Positions 1 through 9,917 of a stretch of DNA of 64,000 bases are shown piece by piece. The notes beneath the pieces were generated by a model that saw nothing but the letters and a program-made list of their open reading frames with translations, had not been told where the DNA came from and did no database searches. The stretch is from NCBI GenBank assembly GCA_910574835.1, contig CAJTDE010000016.1, positions 27,966 to 91,965 of the forward strand, written 5' to 3'. The position numbers and the translations under genes are program-made. Each line of letters begins with the position of its first letter. The first letter of the stretch is position 1. This DNA comes from Clostridia bacterium (GTDB taxonomy: Bacteria; Bacillota; Clostridia; Lachnospirales; Lachnospiraceae).

Positions 1-897
1 AAGGATCACTACGGGATTCATGAATTAACCCCGGAGGTATTAAAAGGCATGGAGGAATATCTGGTAGTAGCCCCGGCTCACAATATTCCCTACCTGGAGG
101 CTATCCGTCAGTTCCAAAAGCTGACGCCGGATGCGATGCTGGTAGGCGCCTTTGAGACGGCTTTCCACACCACAATTCCTTTGGAACGGAAGCTCTACGG
201 TATCCCATATGAATGGTATGAGAAATATGGATTTGAACGTCTCGGCTATCACGGCGCTTCTCATAGCTATGTGGCCGAAACGTTAGCCGAGCTGTACGGC
301 GCTACAGGAAAAGCCATCTCCTGTCATTTGGGCGGCAGCGGATCTCTATGCGCCATTGACGATGGAAAAAGCGTGGATACCAGCTTCGGACTTTCACTGC
401 AGGTTGGCTTAATTCAATCTAACCGCAACGGAGACATAGACCCCTTTATTGTTCCCTTCCTGTTGGAAAAAGGTATGAAGCTGGAAGAAATTATGGAGGG
501 ACTCACCAAAAAGGGCGGTCTGCTCGGCCTCTCAGGCGTCAGCAACGATCTGCGCGATATCGAGGAAGCGGCCAACGCCGGCAGCGAACGGGCAAAGCTG
601 GCAATTGATGTGTTCTGCAATGGAATTGTCCGCTATATCGGTTCCTATTACGCCGAGCTTGGCGGTCTTGACCATCTGGTATTCACCGGAGGCATCGGAG
701 AGCACGGTTGCACCATCCGCCGGATAGTCTGCGGGCAGCTTAAGCACATGGGTATTCTCTTAGATTCGGAAAAGAATCTGGATTACAGTGAAAATGCGGT
801 CATTTCTCTTCCGGATTCTCCCGTGACCATCCATGTGATTCCTGCCAATGAGGAGTTAGGGGTAGCGCGGAAGACTTTTGCTTATCAGAGGAATTAA
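1..897 (+). CDS. Acetate kinase family protein, 5' end outside window
   Basis: The frame is open from base 1, so only the C-terminal ~298 residues are visible. The protein belongs to the acetate/propionate/butyrate kinase (ASKHA) family, which makes ATP from acyl-phosphates in fermentation. Family landmarks are APAHN (canonical APLHN), AFETAFHTT, YHGASH, the SGDIDP-like NGDIDP and GGIGEH near the end. Several are altered against textbook AckA: the phosphate loop reads GGSGS instead of GNGxS, the DTSMG block reads DTSFG, and GTRxGDIDP reads SNRNGDIDP. It may therefore be a divergent paralogue rather than the housekeeping AckA, which is why no symbol is given. It is followed directly by a strong intrinsic terminator. 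No partner phosphotransacetylase is visible. Confidence 0.85.
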   Translation, partial: KDHYGIHELTPEVLKGMEEYLVVAPAHNIPYLEAIRQFQKLTPDAMLVGAFETAFHTTIPLERKLYGIPYEWYEKYGFERLGYHGASHSYVAETLAELYGATGKAISCHLGGSGSLCAIDDGKSVDTSFGLSLQVGLIQSNRNGDIDPFIVPFLLEKGMKLEEIMEGLTKKGGLLGLSGVSNDLRDIEEAANAGSERAKLAIDVFCNGIVRYIGSYYAELGGLDHLVFTGGIGEHGCTIRRIVCGQLKHMGILLDSEKNLDYSENAVISLPDSPVTIHVIPANEELGVARKTFAYQRN

Positions 898-910
898 AGA
901 GTTTCAAAAA

Positions 911-955
911 GGGTGTTTCACTTCTTATCCGGAAGTGAAACACCCTTCTTTTTCT
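911..955 (+). terminator. Intrinsic terminator of the acetate kinase-like gene
   Basis: A perfect 14-bp stem (911-924 with 932-945, starting GGGTGTTTCACTTC) with a 7-base loop is followed by a T-rich run. It starts 14 bases after the stop codon. Confidence 0.92.
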
Positions 956-993
956 TCTTGACTATTTAACTTTCAACCATTCGCCTGATTCCA

Positions 994-3033
994 TTAAATA
1001 GAGCTTACATTCATATCCACGTTTCCGCCGATACCGTCTACTTTTCCCTTAGAGGTGTTCTGCCATATGTCATATCTGCCGCCATAAGTACACTTGCTGG
1101 CATACTGAGCCACCCAGATACGGTAGCTGCCCGGGAACTGGGACGGGCTTAAGTGCTCGGAGAACCAGTTCTTGCTGGCGTATACCATCGGTGTATGACC
1201 GGAATTGGCTACTGTGTTGCAGAACGCAATGGTAATTCGTGTTCTGTCTGCCTTGGACAGACCATCTGCCCTTCCTCGTCCGCCTGCCGCATACTCGCTG
1301 TCAATGGCAATGGGCATATTGATTCCGTAACGGTTGGCCAGCTTCACTGCCATACTTGCTTCCTCCACAGCCTCAGCCTCATTAATAGCCTGACTGAAGA
1401 AGTATACGCCCACACGCAATCCGGCCGCCTTTGCTCCGCTGATATGGGATGCATACATAGGGTCTTCTACCAGAACGCCGGAGCCGTAGCCGCGGTATCC
1501 GCAGCGGATGATAACAAAGTTGATTCCTGCATTCTTTACCTTCTGCCAGTTGATGCCCTTTTGGTACTTGGATACATCAATGCCGATGGTTCCGGAACGG
1601 ACTCCTTCACTGCTGAAAGTATATTGGATGCCTTGAATTACCTGGGTCCCTGTTACTTTATTGCCGTTCTTATCAAAGAAATATGTCGCATTGTCAATGG
1701 TCTGCCAGCCGGTGTATTTGAACTTGCCGGTGCCTCTCATTACCGGAGCGCTTGTTGTATCATAAACGATTTTCTCTGCCTTTGATGCGCCTACCAATCT
1801 GACCGTATGATTTAAAACAGATACGGCCTCCTCAGAAGTCGGAGCGGGGTCCGAATTAGTCGTAGAATCGGTATTATCCCCACCATCTCCTCCATCCGGG
1901 TTTTGCGTCTTTACAGCATCGCATCCCTCAGTTGTGCACTTTCCATCCGCATCAAACTTATGCTCTGTCTTAGGAATAGGAACCGGATTCTCCTGTCCGC
2001 AGATGGAACACTTATTCTTTCCTTCTGTTATGCAGCTAGCCTCCGTCACTACTACGCTATAATCATGCGTATGATTCGCATCTACCGCTCCGCAGGTCTT
2101 ACACTTCCCATTCTCATAGCTATGCCCTTTTGCCGCAATCGTCTCCGTCTTTGTATCCCCGCATTTACTGCAAGTCAAAGTCTTTGTTCCTGCCTCCGTA
2201 CAAGTAGCATCTTTTATGCTTTCGGTATATGTATGCTCGCAAGCCATCTTAGCCCCGCAGCGATCACACTTTCCATCCTTATTGTCATCTTTATGATAAC
2301 TTGCCGGCTCGCTGATGATCTTTTCATACATCGGTGTACCAAAATCATCTATAGCCTGCTCCATGATCTCATTCTTGGTAGAAGCCACAAATTCCACCGT
2401 ATCCGTCATTGCCGTAGCAGTTCCGGCGTCACTGTTGCCGGTCGTGTTGGAATCCTCCTTGGATACATTGATCTCGCTTTCTTTCTTGATCTCATCGCCA
2501 ATGTCCACAACCTTGTATTCCAGATTTGCTTTTACCTCAGCCTTAATATTCTGTGGAGCGTTGTATCCGCCGGATGACTTCATAGAAATCGTACAGCTGC
2601 CCGGCGTCATATTCTTAATATAGATGATACCGTCCTTATCCTCATCCTTGTAGGTGGCTTCCTTCTTTTTGGAATCCGTTACCGTAACTTCAAAGACAGT
2701 ACCTGTAATAACCCTGTCATTCTTTTGATTTACGATCTTTACTTTCAGATCCTTATCCATAGATGTCGCCTTCAGTACAACCGGAATTGTTTTTTCATCT
2801 ACGGTAGCTACCTGAGTATTATCTCCATCCAGCCGGGTAAGCTCTGCCATATAGGACTTGTTCATCGAAAGCCCCATCACTTGTGCTTCCTCTTCCACCG
2901 GCGTCTGATCCATCCCCAGATCGGTTACCGTAGGAATCATATCATCCGTCACCTGCGGCCGAATACAGCCGCTCAGCATAGACAGCGCCAATGCCACGGA
3001 AAGGCCGGCTGCCCAAAATCGTTTTCTTTTCAT
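994..3033 (-). CDS. GH25 lysozyme-like lipoprotein with cysteine-rich repeats
   Basis: Cell-surface lipoprotein, probably a muramidase acting on peptidoglycan. The chosen ATG at 3033 has GGAGAAGG just upstream; an in-frame ATG 12 codons earlier is less well placed. The signal peptide ends in lipobox LSGC. The order is: an N-terminal part with beta-sandwich-like stretches, then about 120 residues with repeated CxxC/CxxCG blocks and conserved His (HSYENGKCKTCG type), a Gly/Asp/Thr-rich linker, one aromatic cell-wall-binding-like repeat (GWQTIDNATYFFDKNG), and a C-terminal GH25 domain of ~190 residues. The GH25 domain starts at IGIDVSKYQ and has the acidic pair in AIDSEYAAG. The first Asp and the DSE motif needed for catalysis are present. 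The Cys blocks look like small zinc ribbons seen in large surface proteins of gut Firmicutes; their role is not known to me. It is monocistronic, with its own promoter upstream. Confidence 0.9.
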   Translation of the reverse strand: MKRKRFWAAGLSVALALSMLSGCIRPQVTDDMIPTVTDLGMDQTPVEEEAQVMGLSMNKSYMAELTRLDGDNTQVATVDEKTIPVVLKATSMDKDLKVKIVNQKNDRVITGTVFEVTVTDSKKKEATYKDEDKDGIIYIKNMTPGSCTISMKSSGGYNAPQNIKAEVKANLEYKVVDIGDEIKKESEINVSKEDSNTTGNSDAGTATAMTDTVEFVASTKNEIMEQAIDDFGTPMYEKIISEPASYHKDDNKDGKCDRCGAKMACEHTYTESIKDATCTEAGTKTLTCSKCGDTKTETIAAKGHSYENGKCKTCGAVDANHTHDYSVVVTEASCITEGKNKCSICGQENPVPIPKTEHKFDADGKCTTEGCDAVKTQNPDGGDGGDNTDSTTNSDPAPTSEEAVSVLNHTVRLVGASKAEKIVYDTTSAPVMRGTGKFKYTGWQTIDNATYFFDKNGNKVTGTQVIQGIQYTFSSEGVRSGTIGIDVSKYQKGINWQKVKNAGINFVIIRCGYRGYGSGVLVEDPMYASHISGAKAAGLRVGVYFFSQAINEAEAVEEASMAVKLANRYGINMPIAIDSEYAAGGRGRADGLSKADRTRITIAFCNTVANSGHTPMVYASKNWFSEHLSPSQFPGSYRIWVAQYASKCTYGGRYDIWQNTSKGKVDGIGGNVDMNVSSI

Positions 3034-3099
3034 TTTCCTTCTCCTCTTTTGCCTTTCTACACGCCCCATAAAACGTGAATTGTTTCAACGGTAGTCTTT

Positions 3100-3128
3100 A
3101 GTATAACATCCTTTTTTCCCCTTTTCAA
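3100..3128 (-). promoter_or_regulatory. Sigma-A promoter of the GH25 lipoprotein gene
   Basis: Read on the minus strand: TTGAAA, 17-base spacer, TATACT. It lies about 65 bases upstream of the start codon at 3033. Confidence 0.8.
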
Positions 3129-3154
3129 CTGTTTACATAAAAATTTTGTAACAA

Positions 3155-3190
3155 AAAAATGGGATATTTTCTATAATATCCCATTTTTTC
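3155..3190 (-). terminator. Intrinsic terminator after the PrsA-like genes
   Basis: AAATGGGATATT (3158-3169) pairs perfectly with AATATCCCATTT (3175-3186), with A/T runs on both sides, so it can act in either direction. It lies ~85 bases past the stop of the first lipoprotein gene and closes the pth-mfd-lipoprotein transcription unit on the minus strand. Confidence 0.85.
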
Positions 3191-3269
3191 TAATATTTTC
3201 TCACCTATATCTTTAATATTTCCTTAATTTTTCCGTAACATTTTAAGATTTTATTTCCGCACTGTCTTC

Positions 3270-4295
3270 CTACTGCTGTACCTTCAATACAAAGGTCTGG
3301 CTAAAGTTCAGCTTTGCCATTACCGCATCCACTGTGGTAAAGGTATGGGCCTCTTGAAGCTCTCCGCATTTTTCATCATAAAGGGCGTCCCTGCGCTGCT
3401 GAACAATCGTCTCCTTCTGACTGTCCGTGGCCTCCCGGTCAAAGGTGCTGATCATCTGAGCCAAGTAGTAGCCGCTCTCCACCTCTATAATCTCGGAAAG
3501 CTCTCCGTCCGAAAGCTTATCTGCCGCCGCCCGTACAGCCTCTGCCGGAGAACTGCTGTCTGCTCCATAGGTCGCGGTATTTACGGTAATATTTTCATGT
3601 CCCTCTACGGCTGTATTCAGATCTTTGCTCTCCTCTGCCGCATCCAGTACGCTTTGCAGCTCTGCCTTTTTTGCCGCTTTTTCTTCCTCTGTCAGCTGGA
3701 TCGTATTGCCCTCGCTGTCCGTCTCCGTACCGGTTGTGGAAATAAACGCATAGGCAATCTTCTTCTGTGCCGCTTCTTCATCAGAGACTGCCGTATCCAC
3801 GTCTGCCGTAAGGGCATCATACATTTTATTCTGTATGGTCATAAGCGTCAAGAGATGCTCCACATCCGCCTGCTCCGCTGCAACAGCCTTTTTCAGCTGC
3901 GGTGTATTGCCATCCATAAATGCTTTTGCCGCCTCTGTGATCTTTGCCCTTTCTTCCTCTGTCAATGACACTCCATAATTTGCTGCCTCTGCTTCCAGAA
4001 CATACAGGAGCTTAAACTCATCCGCCTGGCTCACCTTCGCCGTATCTCCATAAATCTCGCCTGTATCCGGCATCATCTGCTGATAGATTCCTCCGCCAAG
4101 CATACTTCCGTAATAGGTCTCCATCTGAGCCTGCTGGTAGCGCAGCATCAAGCTAAATTCTCCCAGTCTTACATTGGTAGTTTCATCAAAAACCGCAATC
4201 GTCTCGGATGCATTTAACTGGCTTTGGGAACAGCCAGTCAGCACAAGACACAGCACAAATACCAAAGATAAGATCCGGATTATATTCTTCTTCAT
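3270..4295 (-). CDS. PrsA/SurA-like foldase lipoprotein
   Basis: 341-residue lipoprotein (lipobox LTGC, mature Cys near residue 22) of the peptidyl-prolyl isomerase/foldase type, expected on the outer face of the membrane helping secreted proteins fold. A helical SurA-N-like region with many Glu/Ala/Lys (about residues 40-250) is followed by a short rotamase-like end (EIIEVESGYYLAQMIS). The parvulin core is poorly conserved, so isomerase activity is uncertain and a chaperone-only role is possible. It is a tandem paralogue of the next gene upstream (4423-5448), with the same length and the same YYxxQ...S end motif. It is last in the minus-strand group that begins with pth and mfd. Confidence 0.8.
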   Translation of the reverse strand: MKKNIIRILSLVFVLCLVLTGCSQSQLNASETIAVFDETTNVRLGEFSLMLRYQQAQMETYYGSMLGGGIYQQMMPDTGEIYGDTAKVSQADEFKLLYVLEAEAANYGVSLTEEERAKITEAAKAFMDGNTPQLKKAVAAEQADVEHLLTLMTIQNKMYDALTADVDTAVSDEEAAQKKIAYAFISTTGTETDSEGNTIQLTEEEKAAKKAELQSVLDAAEESKDLNTAVEGHENITVNTATYGADSSSPAEAVRAAADKLSDGELSEIIEVESGYYLAQMISTFDREATDSQKETIVQQRRDALYDEKCGELQEAHTFTTVDAVMAKLNFSQTFVLKVQQ

Positions 4296-4422
4296 TTTAT
4301 TTATCTACCTTTCCATTTCCCGAAGCCCGCTCTTTTTCCCTGACAGGCTTCTGTATTTACTCTTTGTCCATTATAATCTCTTTTTTCTTTGCAGGCAAGA
4401 GATTCTTTTGCCGAAGCCGCCT

Positions 4423-5448
4423 CTACTCAGTGATAAGCTTGTCCACACGAACCGTATCCCATACCTCTTCCCGGATCTCAAGGGGCGTCTCCTTCTTCCA
4501 TACTTCTATCATCTCGTCACAGTAGCCCTCTTTTGCCAAATATTTCAACTCCTCTTCCCGCTCCCTGGATGCCTCTTCATCGTATTCAGATACCTTCTGA
4601 ACTATATAGTAACCCTCTTGCGTTTCAATTACATCCGAGACGCCGCCCGTATCCAGCCCGCGCGCCGCCTGGGCCACCAGCTCATGAGCGCCTCCGTCTG
4701 TTTCCTCATTAAAGTAAACGTCAATCACCGTATGGGAAATCTCCATCCCTGCCTTTGTAATATCCTTTAGCTCCTTTGCCCGAAGCGCAAAGCTGTCGGC
4801 GTCCTCCCGAATCTTGAGCAGCTCTTCCTCTGTAAAAGGCGTTTGATTTCCCTGTGCGTCAAAGATCCCGGTTGTAGCAAACAGACAATAAGTCAGCTTT
4901 CCTACTCTTGCCTCCGTCTCATCAATCTCCGGCTCATAGGTCTCTATCATAGCAGCCGCCGTCTTTGCCGCCTGCTCATTATATAAAAGAAATCTTTCCA
5001 CCGTTTCCTTTGTCGCCCCGGCCGCCTCCAGGACAGCCGGCGTATTATCCTCCATAAAAGCGGCCGCCCGTTTTGCTATCTGTTTCTTTTCCTCTTTCGT
5101 AAGCTCCGCCCCATACTCTTTCCCATGCGCGCACAGCAGATGTATCTCTGTGAGAGTATCCATCACTTCCTGTTTTAGAGCCTCCTCCATTGTCCGGGCC
5201 TCTTCCTCTCCCTCTGCAAATTCCGCCTTCTTTTGCCACATATCCTCGCCGTAGGATTCATAATAAGCAATCTCCCACTGCTCCTGCAGCATCCTTGTAT
5301 AGAATACGGCTTCCTCTAGCCCAATTGTCTCCGTACCCAGATCAGCCACTGGCGTTTCCGGTTCTTTCGCTCTGCTGCAGCCTGCGCATAAGCCCGCTGT
5401 CAAAAGACAGGCCGCCAGCCATAAAGCAATGTTCCTTCCCCATCTCAT
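4423..5448 (-). CDS. PrsA/SurA-like foldase lipoprotein, paralogue
   Basis: 341 residues with lipoprotein signal LCAGC, then a charged helical region and the ending VIETQEGYYIVQKVSEYDEEAS, which parallels the neighbouring lipoprotein gene. Probable extracytoplasmic foldase or chaperone. Its ATG overlaps the mfd stop codon (ATGA), so it is translationally coupled to mfd. That is an unusual partner for a DNA-repair translocase but a common arrangement in clostridia. The two tandem copies differ mainly in the charged middle region. Confidence 0.78.
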   Translation of the reverse strand: MRWGRNIALWLAACLLTAGLCAGCSRAKEPETPVADLGTETIGLEEAVFYTRMLQEQWEIAYYESYGEDMWQKKAEFAEGEEEARTMEEALKQEVMDTLTEIHLLCAHGKEYGAELTKEEKKQIAKRAAAFMEDNTPAVLEAAGATKETVERFLLYNEQAAKTAAAMIETYEPEIDETEARVGKLTYCLFATTGIFDAQGNQTPFTEEELLKIREDADSFALRAKELKDITKAGMEISHTVIDVYFNEETDGGAHELVAQAARGLDTGGVSDVIETQEGYYIVQKVSEYDEEASREREEELKYLAKEGYCDEMIEVWKKETPLEIREEVWDTVRVDKLITE

Positions 5449-8400
5449 TTGTTTTCTTCCTCCCGCAATGTCTGCATCCGCATCAAAATATCCTTCACAA
5501 GCTCCATTACGTTTTCTTCATCCCGGCTGTTTTTCTGTCTCTGGTACAAAAAGCTGGGCTTTTCCCCTGTCGTCAGCCGCATACGTCCGCCGAAGCCCTG
5601 GATAAACGCCGGAAATTCCGCCGGATTAAGCCTTGCCTTTTCATATAGATAGAAGCGGATTTCTTCCGGACGCTCCGCAATCTCCTTTACATAAACTCTG
5701 TGAGCCTTTACCTTCAGATCCGCCACCGCCAGCAGATTTAACACGGATTTCGGCGGATCGCCAAAGCGATCCAACAGCTCTTCCAACATATCCTCGCACT
5801 CCTCGGTGGACTCAATACCTGCAATCCGCTTATAGATATCCAGCTTCTGGCTCTCGTTTCGGATATAAGCATCCGGGATATAAGCGTCCAAATCAATATC
5901 CACCAGAGTTTGAAATTCTTCCTCTGATACGGAAAGCCCCTTCTGTTTCTTCACGGCCTCATTCAGCATTTTACAGTACAAATCATAACCCACCGCCTGC
6001 ATATGACCATGCTGCTGCGCTCCTAAAAGGTTCCCTGCTCCCCGAATCTCCAGATCCCGCATGGCAATCTTAAAGCCGCTCCCAAGCTCAGTAAATTCCC
6101 GAATGGCCCCCAGGCGTTTTTCCGCCACCTCTTTAAGCAGCTTGTTTCGCCTGTACATAAGAAAGGCATAGGCTGTCCGGTTCGAACGCCCCACTCTGCC
6201 GCGCAACTGATATAGCTGTGATAATCCCATATTATCCGCATCATGAATGATCATCGTATTGACATTTGAGATATCAAGCCCTGTCTCAATGATGGTGGTG
6301 GACACCAGCACGTCAATATCTCCTGCAATAAAGTCATACATAATCCGTTCCAGCTCCTGCTCCTTCATCTGCCCGTGGGCAAATACGATATTGGCCTCCG
6401 GAACCAGCTTTGATAAGCCCGCCGTTACCTCTACAATGGTGTTTACCCGATTATAGACATAATAAACCTGTCCGCCGCGCCCCAATTCCCGGCTGATGGC
6501 CGCGCGGACCATTTCCTCGTCGTATTCCATTACATAGGTTTGAATCGGCATACGGTCCTGGGGCGCTTCCTCCAATACACTCATGTCGCGAATCCCTATC
6601 AGGCTCATATGGAGTGTCCGGGGAATCGGAGTCGCCGTCAAGGTGAGTACGTCAATATTCTCCTTCAGCTTCTTAATCTTCTCCTTGTGAGCCACACCAA
6701 AGCGCTGCTCCTCATCAATAATCAGCAGCCCCAGCTCCTTGAATACCACGTCTGCCGACAGCACCCGATGGGTTCCGATGACAATGTCAACCAAGCCCTT
6801 TTTCAGATCCGCAAGCGTTTTTTTCTGCTCCGCCGCTGTACGAAACCGGGACAGCATATCCACCCGCACCGGAAATTCCTTCATCCGCTGGACAAATGTA
6901 TTGTAGTGCTGCTGAGCTAAGATCGTGGTCGGCACCAGATAAACCACCTGCTTATTTTCCTGAACTGCCTTGAATGCGGCGCGAATGGCAATTTCCGTCT
7001 TGCCGTAGCCTACATCTCCGCAGATCAGCCGATCCATAATCTTACTGCTCTCCATGTCCTCCTTCACCGCTTCAATGGCAAGCTGCTGATCCTCCGTCTC
7101 CTCAAAGGGAAACAACTCCTCAAATTCCTTCTGCCAAACCGTGTCCGGCCCATATACATAGCCGTCCTTTTCATGCCGGGCCGCATAGAGCGCCACCAGA
7201 TCCTTCGCAATCTCCTGAACCGCTCCCCGGACCCTGGTCTTTGTTTTTCCCCATTCGCTCCCCCCAAGCCGGTTAAGCTTGGGCTTTTTCGCATCTGCTC
7301 CGGCATACTTCTGGATCATTTCTAACTGAGTAGCCAAAATATAGAGATTGCCTCCCTTTGCATACTCAATCTTAATATAATCCTTCATGATCTTGTCTAC
7401 TTCTACCTTCTCAATTCCCCGGTAGATCCCAAGGCCATGATTTTCATGAACCACATAATCACCGACGCTAAGCTCCGAAAAGCTCCGGATCTTCTGCCCC
7501 TCGTAAGCCTTGCGGCGCTTCCTCTTTTTCCTTTCCCTGCCGAAAATGTCTGTCTCGGAAACAACGGCAAACTTCACCATAGGATATTCATAACCCCTGT
7601 GAACGCTGCCGTGTACTACCATAATTTCCGTTTCCTGAACAATCCGTTCCCGGTCCTTTGAATAGAAACTGTTCAGCTCTTCTGCCTGCAGATCTAAAGC
7701 CAGCCGCTTTGCTCTGGTCCCGGAGGCACACATAAGCACAACCGCGTACTTTTCCCGCTTCCACCGTTTTAAATCCTTCACCAAAAGCTCAAAGCTATTG
7801 TTGTAGGGATTTATTGACCTTGCCTCGATCTGATATCTCCCTGTTATATCCCACTCCGGAAATTTTTGTTCCAGCATACACAAGGCCACACAATTTCTTC
7901 CGTTCAGCTTTGCCGTTATCTCCTCCGTACCATATAGAAGTCCGGCCTCTTCCGGAAGGGCCTCTCCGCGCTGCGCCCGATTCGCAAGGCTCTCCCGAAA
8001 CTCCTTCTCTACCGTGCCGCCGTTTTCCAACAGCCTGGCAGGCTCATCCAGAAAAAACACACTTTTATCAGCAGGAAAGTATTCCAGAAAGCTTACGGCC
8101 TCTTCGTCTTTTTCCGGAATCAATTCCGCTGCGGGATAAATCACAATTTCACTCAAATTCTCAATAGACCGCTGGCTTTCCGCATCAAAGCTTCGAATAG
8201 AATCTATCTCGTCGTCCCAAAATTCCAGCCGCCAGGGATTGTCCTCCGTCAGACTGTAAATATCAACAATCCCTCCCCGGACAGCAAACTGTCCCGGAGC
8301 GTCCACCTGTCCGGTCCGTTCATATCCCAGGCGAACCAGCCGTTCGCTCAGGGCCTTCGTCTCTACCACGCTCTCTGTCCCGATGCATAGAAGCTCCTCT

Positions 8401-8798
8401 CTCACCTCCTTCAGAGGCTTCAAACGATCCATGCACCCGTCAAAGGTAGTCACTACCGTAATCCGCTCCTTGGTCAGCAAAGCCTGCAAAGCCCGAATAC
8501 GCTGCCGTACCAAAAGATTCCCCTGAATATCCGCATGAAAAAAGAGGAAATCCTTCGCCTGATAAAGCACGGTCTCATGATCAAAGTACCGGCAATCCTC
8601 ATAGATTTCCTTCGCTCTCTGCTCGCTGTAGGTTAAAATGATCCGAAACGGAAATTCTCCTCCCAATTCACAAGCCATGTGAACCTTCTGAGAGTCAATA
8701 CAACCTGATAGTTGGAGCACTCCTCGGTTTTTCCGAAGTTTCCCGTGAATTTCCTCATATGCACTTAGCTTCTTTAATGGTTCCAGAAAAGCTTTCAT
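5445..8798 (-). CDS. mfd: Transcription-repair coupling factor Mfd
   Basis: A 1117-residue SF2 translocase that removes stalled RNA polymerase at lesions and recruits UvrA; the length is typical. The order is: UvrB-like damage-recognition module (1-~350), CarD/RNA-polymerase-interaction domain (~446-500, [17 protein letters not shown]), RecG-like helicase with Walker [12 protein letters not shown] (~594) and DEEQ (~695), [12 protein letters not shown], a second RecA lobe with [11 protein letters not shown] and QLRGRVGRS, then the C-terminal TRCF domain. It overlaps pth upstream and the lipoprotein gene downstream by 4 bases each, so it sits inside one operon. Confidence 0.97.
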   Translation of the reverse strand: MKAFLEPLKKLSAYEEIHGKLRKNRGVLQLSGCIDSQKVHMACELGGEFPFRIILTYSEQRAKEIYEDCRYFDHETVLYQAKDFLFFHADIQGNLLVRQRIRALQALLTKERITVVTTFDGCMDRLKPLKEVREELLCIGTESVVETKALSERLVRLGYERTGQVDAPGQFAVRGGIVDIYSLTEDNPWRLEFWDDEIDSIRSFDAESQRSIENLSEIVIYPAAELIPEKDEEAVSFLEYFPADKSVFFLDEPARLLENGGTVEKEFRESLANRAQRGEALPEEAGLLYGTEEITAKLNGRNCVALCMLEQKFPEWDITGRYQIEARSINPYNNSFELLVKDLKRWKREKYAVVLMCASGTRAKRLALDLQAEELNSFYSKDRERIVQETEIMVVHGSVHRGYEYPMVKFAVVSETDIFGRERKKRKRRKAYEGQKIRSFSELSVGDYVVHENHGLGIYRGIEKVEVDKIMKDYIKIEYAKGGNLYILATQLEMIQKYAGADAKKPKLNRLGGSEWGKTKTRVRGAVQEIAKDLVALYAARHEKDGYVYGPDTVWQKEFEELFPFEETEDQQLAIEAVKEDMESSKIMDRLICGDVGYGKTEIAIRAAFKAVQENKQVVYLVPTTILAQQHYNTFVQRMKEFPVRVDMLSRFRTAAEQKKTLADLKKGLVDIVIGTHRVLSADVVFKELGLLIIDEEQRFGVAHKEKIKKLKENIDVLTLTATPIPRTLHMSLIGIRDMSVLEEAPQDRMPIQTYVMEYDEEMVRAAISRELGRGGQVYYVYNRVNTIVEVTAGLSKLVPEANIVFAHGQMKEQELERIMYDFIAGDIDVLVSTTIIETGLDISNVNTMIIHDADNMGLSQLYQLRGRVGRSNRTAYAFLMYRRNKLLKEVAEKRLGAIREFTELGSGFKIAMRDLEIRGAGNLLGAQQHGHMQAVGYDLYCKMLNEAVKKQKGLSVSEEEFQTLVDIDLDAYIPDAYIRNESQKLDIYKRIAGIESTEECEDMLEELLDRFGDPPKSVLNLLAVADLKVKAHRVYVKEIAERPEEIRFYLYEKARLNPAEFPAFIQGFGGRMRLTTGEKPSFLYQRQKNSRDEENVMELVKDILMRMQTLREEENK

Positions 8799-9373
8799 TC
8801 TTTTACAACCTTTTTATTATACTGATTCATAGCTGCGTCAATCTCACCCTGCACCATCAGGCGCACGGCATCCGACGCACTGCGAACCGCTTCCTGCACC
8901 AGTTCCCGATCTTCCCCGGAAAAATGGCCCAACACATGGTTTACCAGATCCTGTCCCTCTATTTTTGCGCCCACTCCTACCCGAATCCGGGGAAACTCCT
9001 GCGTTCCGAGATGAGCAATGATATCCTTCATTCCATTATGCCCTCCGGCGCTTCCCTTTTTCCGAATCCGCAAGCTTCCCGGAGCCAGATCAATATCATC
9101 ATAAATCACAATCAAATCCTGCGCCAGGTCAAGCTTATAGTACGCGGCCGCTTCTCCCACGCTGTTTCCGGAAAGATTCATAAAGGTCTGAGGCTTTAAA
9201 AGCAGAAGTTTACTCCCTTCAATAACGCCGGTTCCGCAGATCCCTTTGAATTTTTTCGTATTCATACTAATATTATATTGATCCGCCAGATAGTCGATTA
9301 CATCAAATCCAATATTATGACGGGTATGCTCATATTTTTTTGTAGGATTTCCAAGACCAACAATCAGATACAT
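8795..9373 (-). CDS. pth: Peptidyl-tRNA hydrolase
   Basis: Cleaves peptidyl-tRNA released from stalled ribosomes. Signature motifs: LIVGLGNPTKKYEHTRHN (catalytic His in HNIGFD), KPQTFMNLSG, VIYDDIDL and GSAGGHNGMKDI. I chose the ATG at 9373 (192 residues, the usual size) because GGAG lies 7 bases upstream; earlier in-frame starts place it too close. The stop overlaps the mfd start. A sigma-A promoter sits at 9433-9461. Confidence 0.96.
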   Translation of the reverse strand: MYLIVGLGNPTKKYEHTRHNIGFDVIDYLADQYNISMNTKKFKGICGTGVIEGSKLLLLKPQTFMNLSGNSVGEAAAYYKLDLAQDLIVIYDDIDLAPGSLRIRKKGSAGGHNGMKDIIAHLGTQEFPRIRVGVGAKIEGQDLVNHVLGHFSGEDRELVQEAVRSASDAVRLMVQGEIDAAMNQYNKKVVKE

Positions 9374-9432
9374 TACCATTCTCCATTCCAGCTGCGCAGT
9401 ATACCATATTATCAAATATCCATGTCTTTCTT

Positions 9433-9461
9433 ATACTACAGGAGATTGTTCCATTTTGCAA
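9433..9461 (-). promoter_or_regulatory. Sigma-A promoter for pth-mfd operon
   Basis: Minus-strand TTGCAA, 17-base spacer, TAGTAT, about 60 bases upstream of the pth ATG and downstream of the spoVG terminator. Confidence 0.65.
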
Positions 9462-9475
9462 GGCTAAACCATAAA

Positions 9476-9508
9476 GCAGGGATGCCGTCTTTTACACGAC
9501 ATCCCTGC
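9476..9508 (-). terminator. Intrinsic terminator of spoVG
   Basis: GCAGGGATG and CATCCCTGC arms (with further CGT/ACG pairing) form a stem-loop just past the spoVG stop. On the minus strand it is followed by TTTATGG, a short T run. Confidence 0.7.
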
Positions 9509-9540
9509 CACTCGCTTTTCATAACATAACTATATCCCTG

Positions 9541-9816
9541 TCAGGCTTCCTCTGATGTTTCCAACAATGCTGCTTCATATTTATCCAGAATAATCTTCTG
9601 GATCTGATCACGGGTCCCGGAATTGATGGGGTGTGCAATGTCCCGATACTCTCCATCGGCTGCCTTTCTGCTCGGCATTGCAATAAATAAACCCTTTTCC
9701 CCTTCAATTACCTTGATGTCATGTACTACGAACTCGTCTTCAATGGTAATTGAAACGACGGCCTTCATCTTTCCTTCCTTTGCCACCTTGCGCACGCGTA
9801 CATCTGTGATCTGCAT
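9541..9816 (-). CDS. spoVG: Septation/sporulation regulator SpoVG
   Basis: A 91-residue RNA/DNA-binding regulator. The conserved start [30 protein letters not shown] and the block [15 protein letters not shown] match SpoVG throughout. In Bacilli it affects septation, capsule and virulence genes; in clostridia its role is less studied. The start has GGAGGAAAC upstream. It lies downstream of glgC-glgD in the same orientation, ~100 bases away, and ends at its own terminator. Confidence 0.96.
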   Translation of the reverse strand: MQITDVRVRKVAKEGKMKAVVSITIEDEFVVHDIKVIEGEKGLFIAMPSRKAADGEYRDIAHPINSGTRDQIQKIILDKYEAALLETSEEA

Positions 9817-9917
9817 CTCTTTTGTTTCCTCCTTTTTCCAAAGGCATGAATCTACTTGTAGCTCTTTTTACTTCATCTACGAAAACTCCTCACTCTGTGA
9901 TTGGTTCTCATCTGTTT

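Noticed and set aside
1153..1785. 210-codon plus-strand frame opposite the GH25 gene
   Set aside because: Lies inside a clear GH25 domain on the other strand; no family features.
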